From Hirudinaria manillensis (Eukaryota; Annelida; Clitellata; Hirudinida; Hirudinidae): a stretch of DNA of 64,000 nt. The notes beneath the pieces were generated by a model, which was not told the origin of the DNA, made no database searches, and saw only the letters and a program-made list of their open reading frames with translations. Positions 57,846-64,000 of this stretch are shown here, piece by piece. The position numbers were made by a program, and so were the translations under genes. The stretch spans positions 4,682,001-4,746,000 of the forward strand of contig CM067531.1 of NCBI GenBank assembly GCA_034509925.1. The letters run 5' to 3'. Every line of letters starts with the position of its first letter. The first letter of the stretch is position 1.

Positions 57846-60518
57846 ATGTTACTTTTGATCGCACTAGCGGGTTTTTTAGGTCCCATTGAGGCGAAGAAAA
57901 ATGTACTTTTAATACTATGTAAGTGCCTACTTCAAGACTTGACGTAATTTACGATACACTATAAAAAATTTACCTGCTTTAAGCTGATGACGGAGGTTTT
58001 GAAATTGGGGCATACAATCATACTGTATGCAAAACCCCAAATATAGATGGATTGGCAAGAAGAAGTTTGTTATTTACAGAAGCCTTTACTTCAGTAAGCA
58101 GTTGTTCACCCAGTAGGTCAGGGGACATGTACCTAGACCAAGCACATTCTTTTCTTTATATTAGTTTGACTTTGTAGATCAGCTCTTCTCACAGGCAGGC
58201 CACAACATGAAAATGGAATGTATGGACTCCAACATGACTATCATCATTTCAGCTCATTTGATTCAATTTCAAGCATAACCAAATTACTTCAAGAAAACAA
58301 CATAAGAACAGGTTTAAACATTTAAACTTAGCATTATTTTTAGAGAATAGTACACTGATTATAATATTTTGCTTCTTTCACTTTTAAGGACTTATTGGTA
58401 AAAAGCATGTTGCTCCAAGCTCAGCTTATCCTTTTGAGTTTGAACATTCTGAATTCTCAAATTCAATTTTACAAGTCGGCAGAAATGTTACAAGAATTAA
58501 AAATCTGGTTGATCAGTTTCTAAAAGACCTGAATGGGTTACTCTTACTTTATTTGCTTTTGAATGAAAAGATGTTTGGCTCCTAAGTTAAGCTTAAATAT
58601 TACTTTGAATTAAAAAACAAACTTAAGTTAAAATGGGAACTAATTTAATTATCACAACTTTTGAGATTTTAAGGACAAAATCTCTATCAGAATCATGTAA
58701 TACAATCATTTTTGATCCAGAGCTCCATTCTTCTTATACATTGCGTTCCATGATCCTCATCGGGATTCTTCAGGAAAATATGGACCTTTTGCAGAAAAGT
58801 TTGGAAATGGGCAGGAAGGAATGGGTTTTATACCTGATTGGAAGCCCTCACTATATGATCCTTCAGATGTAATTGTACCATATTTTGTTCAAGATACACT
58901 AGCAGCTAGGCTGGACATATCTGCTCAATATACCACAATCAGCAGACTTGATCAGGGTGTTGAGTGTCTTTCTGAGTTTTCTCCTTATAAAACTTCTGGA
59001 TTGACATTAATTCTTGAAATTTCAGGTATTGGGATTATACTAAAAAAACTGGAGCAGTTTGGTCTGATGGAAGAGACACTTGTTATATATTCATCAGACA
59101 ATGGGATTCCATTCCCAATGGGCAGAACAAATCTTTATGAGCCAGGTATTAGGGTGCCATTATTGATCTCATCACCACTTCATAGGCTTCGTTGGGGTCA
59201 GGTAGGTTCTTCTCTTCCAAAATAAGTTTTAAGCTTAAAAATTGTTTACTAAAACAATTTCTTTGTTAAATATCAGAAGAGTTAATTACCAAATATTAAA
59301 TAGTAGACATTGATGAAGGTAAGTACACACAAATATATACAAATTTGATAATAGGTCGTCATTGTTCAAAATTTAGGGCAAAAACTTCTAGAATGCTCAG
59401 CATTTAGCATATTGGTGATAGGCCCTTCCTAGTTCCTGGCCCTATTGTTGCCAAACAAAGGCACAGATTCATCCATCACAGAAAAGAAAGCTTTGGGGGA
59501 GGGGTGAAGACTGGCTAAATTAGTGTCGGCAATGCTAGGGTGGAATTGATTCCAGATCTGTAGACATTTGGCAGGGGCCAATAGTTCCTGATCTAAGCTC
59601 ATGATTTCCAGGAAATGCAAAGTAGCATTTAAATGTTATGAAGGCAATCTTGAGGAAGTTTAGAAAATTCTGGAAAACAGGATCTTTTCTTTTCTATGCC
59701 AAAATCAATCATTATGTTTGAGTTGCTTGATTGATAGTCAAAATTGATTAAATTTGAGTCTAAAATAAAATCTATTTGAATTATATAATGCAGGAGTCAC
59801 ATGCCATTGTAAACTTGTTGGACATACTTCCTACAATACTGGAATGGTATGACTTGAATGGAACTTTCCCCAAGGAAAATCTCACAGGAACTTCTCTCAT
59901 GCCCCTATTACAAAAGGAAACCTTAGACAAATGGAATGTCACATATGCCAGCCACAGTTTACATGAAATTGGGATGTATTATCCAATGAGAACCATCAGA
60001 ACTCATGGTTTTAAGCTCATAAAGTGAGTAATTATCTTGGCATAAATATTAGGATTTTCACTTTAAAAATTTCTTGCAATTTGTATGAGAACTAAATACT
60101 TTTGTAAATGTTTTGAGTCTGAAGGTTCTGATGGAATAATTGTGCTTCACTCTTTAAATTTTTTAGAAATCTCAATTACAAGATGCCTTTCCCAATAGAT
60201 CAGGATTTTTATCAATCCCAAACATTCCAAGACCTTCTGAACAGAACAAAGCAACACAAACCTCTTCATTGGTTCACAGATTTGAAATCCTACTACTACA
60301 GGGACAAATGGCAGCTGTTTAATTTGGAGAGTGACAGAAAAGAAGAACATAACTTGGCCTATCATCCTCAATACATGGGGTTGTTCAATAAACTTAAAAA
60401 AGCTTTGGAGGAATGGCAAGAAAAAACTGGTGATCCATGGCTGTGCAGCCCTGAGGGAGTGAAGCTGAAACACCATACTAAAGCTGATCAGTGTGGAGAT
60501 TTGCAAAACCATTCGTAG
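57846..60518 (+). CDS. SGSH: N-sulfoglucosamine sulfohydrolase (heparan N-sulfatase)
   Basis: Eight exons: 57846-57918, 57984-58116, 58178-58311, 58390-58536, 58721-58956, 59026-59201, 59794-60023, 60167-60518. They give 493 residues (human 502); the exon 4 start may be 58389, as GT-AG phase requires 148 bases. A signal peptide covers about 1-16 ([16 protein letters not shown]). The sulfatase motif CSPSR (65-69) has the cysteine that is converted to formylglycine. DDGGFE supplies calcium ligands. [39 protein letters not shown] and [10 protein letters not shown] are family blocks. The enzyme removes N-linked sulfate from heparan sulfate in lysosomes. Several N-glycosylation sites (NHT, NVT, NGT) are visible. 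The residue before DDGG is Ser where human has Ala. Confidence 0.95.
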
Positions 60519-61210
60519 ATATTTTAAACGTTTGATAAAGTGAAAGTTTGTCTTGCTTGTGAAAGCTACCAGTAACAATGTTTATAGCAAACTAACACAC
60601 CTCCAAAGCAGAATTATGTGAGTATTACCAATTTGGCCTGGCAGACTGAACCAAACTATCTGCCACTATCTGAAAAAACTGAAATAGTGTAACAGAGAAC
60701 ACTATCCAAACTTTTATTAAAAAGGCTTTTTATATCGAGACAATTCGTCGTTCTGAAATGTTTTGGCCAAAGCTGATAATTGTCAAAATTCATAGTGCTG
60801 GCAAGCCTTTTAGTTTCTAAATTACTACTTTTCAGAGAAAATGTAAATAACTGGAAATGAATAGCCAAGCACAGCCCCCCCAATCTTGTCTTGTCATAAA
60901 ATATGACATCATAATTAAACATCAGTTTCTATGACTAGACCACAATTTATCTTTTGGTCATCCATCTTGTTTTCATAAAAAAGGCTCAACTTGATTCTGA
61001 GAGCTTTAAAACACAGATTTCTATGGGGAATCTAATGCAAAAGGTTGGCAATAACTTGCAAATGTCATATTTGCCTCTCATAAGAACCAACAGCAATTTG
61101 TTGTAAAAATTAGGTTTGCAAAAGTGTGGGTGAATTGGTTTATCTGCTCCATCACCTGGTGAAGTAACATTTGTCAAAATATTTTAAAGTAATATTTATA
61201 ATGTGAGTGA
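60519..61210. other. Spacer between convergent SGSH and the unidentified gene
   Basis: It contains the 3' UTRs of both genes. No gene or repeat was recognised. Confidence 0.5.
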
Positions 61211-63954
61211 TCATAGGGTTCCAGAGTATTGGCAAGCCTGCATTAAGCTAAATGATTCAGAAGCACTGCATTCCTCTCTGGTCATTGTTTTTGAGTGCCG
61301 GGGCAATGGCTTTAGCATTTCTTCACAGCAAGGACTTTCTGGAATATCGATTTTAATAGACACAGCAGAAGCTGTTGCTTGATCTCCATAATCCTGGATA
61401 TCCTGGAAAATGCACCAAGTTGTTAATTCATGCGCACAATGTGGACCATTATTCGCGATAGCGGTGTTTGAGTATGCAGAAATACATATTTTTGAATCAC
61501 ACGAAAGGAGCTGCATGTGCAAGAAATGTCAAATTAAGGACTTTAATTTAAACCTTATTTAAAACATTTGTGTGTTTTCTGATCTAAATGAAATAAAAAA
61601 AGTGACCCGCAGAAAGCTTATTAACTTGTATTAAGACTGACCCAAACATTTTCCTGGTCATGATGTATATAAATGTTTTCAAATCATTTGGCACATAAAT
61701 GTTAGTAACCTAGCAGACTGTTTGCATCATAACCAACTGCAAATCAAATAGCAATTAAGAGGGGATTAATACCGTCGTAGGTGAAGTGGTTTCGTTGCTC
61801 TGGTCTTGATTTCCAGAATTTGAAACAGAATCCTCTTGTGTGACTAGATGAGGGGACTCAGTTTGCACTTCTGTGTTTGATCTAATCAATGTGGAGCTCG
61901 TGGCCACGTTTGGATTACTTTCTGTCACCACTGCCGACAAAACGTGAGGCAATCCTTCAGCTGCCGTGAGAATGCGCTGACAGACGTAATCCTGAAGAAT
62001 TGGTTGCCTGTTCTCATCTCTGAAGACGTGAAAAGCTTTTTAATAGTCTAGAAAAATCAGTGTGCTAAAATTTGTGCTTGCGACTGGGTATTTCAACACA
62101 CTTGTGCCAATTTTGAATGCAGAATGCATGACATGCCTTACACTTTATTGTGTATATATTGTCCATATTTCCAAGAATGCAAAATAAACAATAGAAGTTA
62201 TACAAACATTATTATAACAAAACCAACCTGTTATGGATAACAATAGCCACTGTGGTTGGATGGGCTATTGGGAGAGGAACAAGCAATCTTTCAAAGAATG
62301 CCAGCACCTCTGGAAATGAATTTCTCTTGTCCCACTTCCTTCTGCTTTATAAATGGATATTTTGGTTATTAAGAAAATATGCAGCAATTAGTAATATAAA
62401 TAACAGGTTTAACATGGAATTATGGACATATTCAATAAAAAAACTTTGAAACAATCAAACCTTTTTATTTCTTGTTCTTTGTTATGTACATGGTTTACAA
62501 AGTCATGATTCGGATTAAATATTTTAATGTTCATGGAGGGAGGCCCAACATCAATATCACCTGCATTTAATCAAATATCACCTGCATTTAATCAAATATC
62601 ACCTGCATTTAATCAAATATCACCTTAGCGTTATCATCAATAGGCAAATTTCGATAAATTTGGTTATGTGGGTTGTTAACAAAAAATCCATGCTGTATTC
62701 CCATGCATGGTTCATCAATATAAATGGTCATGTGACAAACTATTTTTAAAATATCTAAAGTTCTTCTTTTTGAATTCCATTTGAACATACTTTTTGCAAT
62801 ATAACGTAATGGTTAGCAATCCTGCACTCTACAGTAATAGCTAACAGTTATTATGTATCTACAGTATTATGTTACAGTTATTATGTATCATATTCAAAGT
62901 TCAGTCTCCACCATCAGGGATTACCTCACTCAAGATTATTTACACAAATGGTAGATCAACTAGGAAATGCTTTGTCATTCTGTTTGAATAAATAAGGTAC
63001 TCTAAAATGGCTAATAAGTCTAAATGCAATTGAAGAGCACATTGGACTTAAAATATTGTTTCTAATTAACCTTTTGGGCTGTGAATAGTGCTCACAATGT
63101 CAAGGTCATCTCTAAACTCTGCAGCTTTTAGCATTTCCAAATATCTTTTCAAGTTCAGATGCTCAACCTGGATTAAAAGTTTTTTATTGCTAATGATTTG
63201 TTGTGGTTCAAAATCAAATTAAAGCTTACATTCAGCTTGAAACAGGTGTCAATCTCCTCCAAAGGCATTGTGACGGATGGAGAAAACGCTTCGGTTAGCA
63301 GCTGCAGGGCAAGACCTTTATTTAAATTAAGTTAATTTAAAAAAATAAACTTAATATAATTTAAATATTTTCAAAGTAAAAGACAGCACCTTGCCAATCT
63401 CTAAAATTAAGTCGTTTTTCCTCCCAAAATTTATCCTCTGACTTTTGAATTCTATTAAGGACTCTCACTGGATAAAATTCTTCTAGCATTTTTGAGGTTT
63501 GGGCAATAACGACCTAAATTTAAAGTTTAAAATGCAAAAGAAATTTTAAGTTTACTGAATTAAGCTACTGAAATATGAAATCTGCAAACCTTTAATTCTC
63601 TGGAAGTGAGTCTGATTCTCGATTGGGTATCCACAGTGAGACCGGTGTGTAGTTTCTGCTTGCGACTAAATAGTATGCAAATAAGAGACATCATGTAATT
63701 AGTTGACAGAGAGCATTCAAATTAAAAGCAACACAAGTTTGTAATGGAAGATATTATCGGGTTAGGTAGTTGGTAGTGATCTATTTTCAAAAGCGATAGC
63801 AAAAGGAGTTGATAGAAAAAGAATCAAAGACAACCTTTCAACGTGCTTCAAAAGAACTTTTTGATGATCATCTGTTTCACGCACCAGTTTCTGATAAACA
63901 CCTTCGTTTGAAAGTACAGCAGAAAAGGGACTAAAACAGTGTTCAACAAATTTC
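61211..63954 (-). CDS. Unidentified multi-exon gene, 5' part beyond the window (partial)
   Basis: Nine exons read 5' to 3' at 63835-63954, 63590-63665, 63390-63513, 63230-63315, 63071-63167, 62461-62560, 62228-62341, 61773-62019 and 61211-61402. All junction phases agree, which strongly supports a real gene; about 385 residues are visible. The sequence starts KFVEHCFSPFSAVLSNEGVY and includes LEEFYPVRVLNRIQ, KFWEEKRLNFRDWQG, VEHLNLKRYLEMLKAAEFRD, FPEVLAFFERLLVPLPIAHP and YVCQRILTAAEGLPHVL. The last 110 residues are Ser/Thr-rich, acidic and probably disordered, ending QACQYSGTL. The body looks helical and soluble, with no membrane segment. I do not recognise the family. Intron 6 (between 62461 and 63071) holds a SINE-like repeat and a triplicated splice acceptor. 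Confidence 0.8.
62561..62625 (+). repeat. 21-bp tandem repeat at a 3' splice site
   Basis: Three copies of ATCACCTGCATTTAATCAAAT lie next to the exon ending at 62560. On the minus strand each copy carries AAATGCAG|GTGATAT, the same sequence as the acceptor of that exon. Confidence 0.85.
62805..63045 (+). repeat. SINE-like dispersed repeat, copy 2
   Basis: The head GTAATGGTTAGCAATCCTGC resembles the D-arm side of a tRNA (box A), as in tRNA-Gln/Glu-derived SINEs. A degenerate box-B-like AAGTTCAGTCTCC follows about 70 bp later, after an internal duplication of ACAGTTATTATGTATC. The tail matches the copy near 55.8 kb. It lies in an intron of the unidentified gene. Confidence 0.5.
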
Positions 63955-64000
63955 CTGGAAGGATTATCATTAAATATTTTTTTAAGGGAGAGTACAATAA

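Overview
This is a nuclear fragment from a bilaterian animal, most likely a protostome invertebrate. The DNA is very AT-rich. Every gene is split by short GT-AG introns, and trinucleotide and tetranucleotide microsatellites are dense. The protostome call rests on an OSM-9/Inactive-type TRPV channel and a beta-octopamine-like receptor. Three and a half TTAGGG-type repeats at about 4.98 kb are a weak hint against a typical arthropod (TTAGG). I cannot name the species. Gene models below were assembled by reading exons, splice sites and phase by hand; nearly all internal exons keep a consistent reading frame.

Layout. 1-197 (+): His/Gln-rich C-terminus of an upstream gene. 683-10223 (+): 17-exon TRPV channel with a TATA box; its second intron holds a complete 2-kb LTR retroelement that encodes a SAP-domain protein but no pol. 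11086-15420 (-): two-exon biogenic-amine GPCR. 15.4-30.7 kb: a gene-poor, microsatellite-rich stretch with a 369-bp non-autonomous Helitron and a possible regulatory block. 30744-32429 (-): DHHC palmitoyltransferase of the ZDHHC1/11 type. 32542-32891 (+): a small two-exon gene, divergent from it across 112 bp. 35482-43139 (-): LIM-homeobox gene of the apterous/Lhx2/9 class. 43.1-49.8 kb: upstream sequence with no convincing gene. 49842-52832 (+): atlastin. 54026-56832 (-): protein phosphatase 5. 57846-60518 (+): N-sulfoglucosamine sulfohydrolase. 61211-63954 (-): the 3' nine exons of an unidentified gene that runs off the right edge.

The genes are ordinary, independently acting animal loci and do not form a functional cluster. 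Two contexts fit together only loosely: the TRPV channel and the amine receptor are both expected in the nervous system. The least ordinary items are the gag-only LTR element, the Helitron terminus, a two-copy SINE-like family, the small unrecognised divergent gene, duplicated 3' splice sites in two genes, and an insertion inside the first LIM zinc finger.
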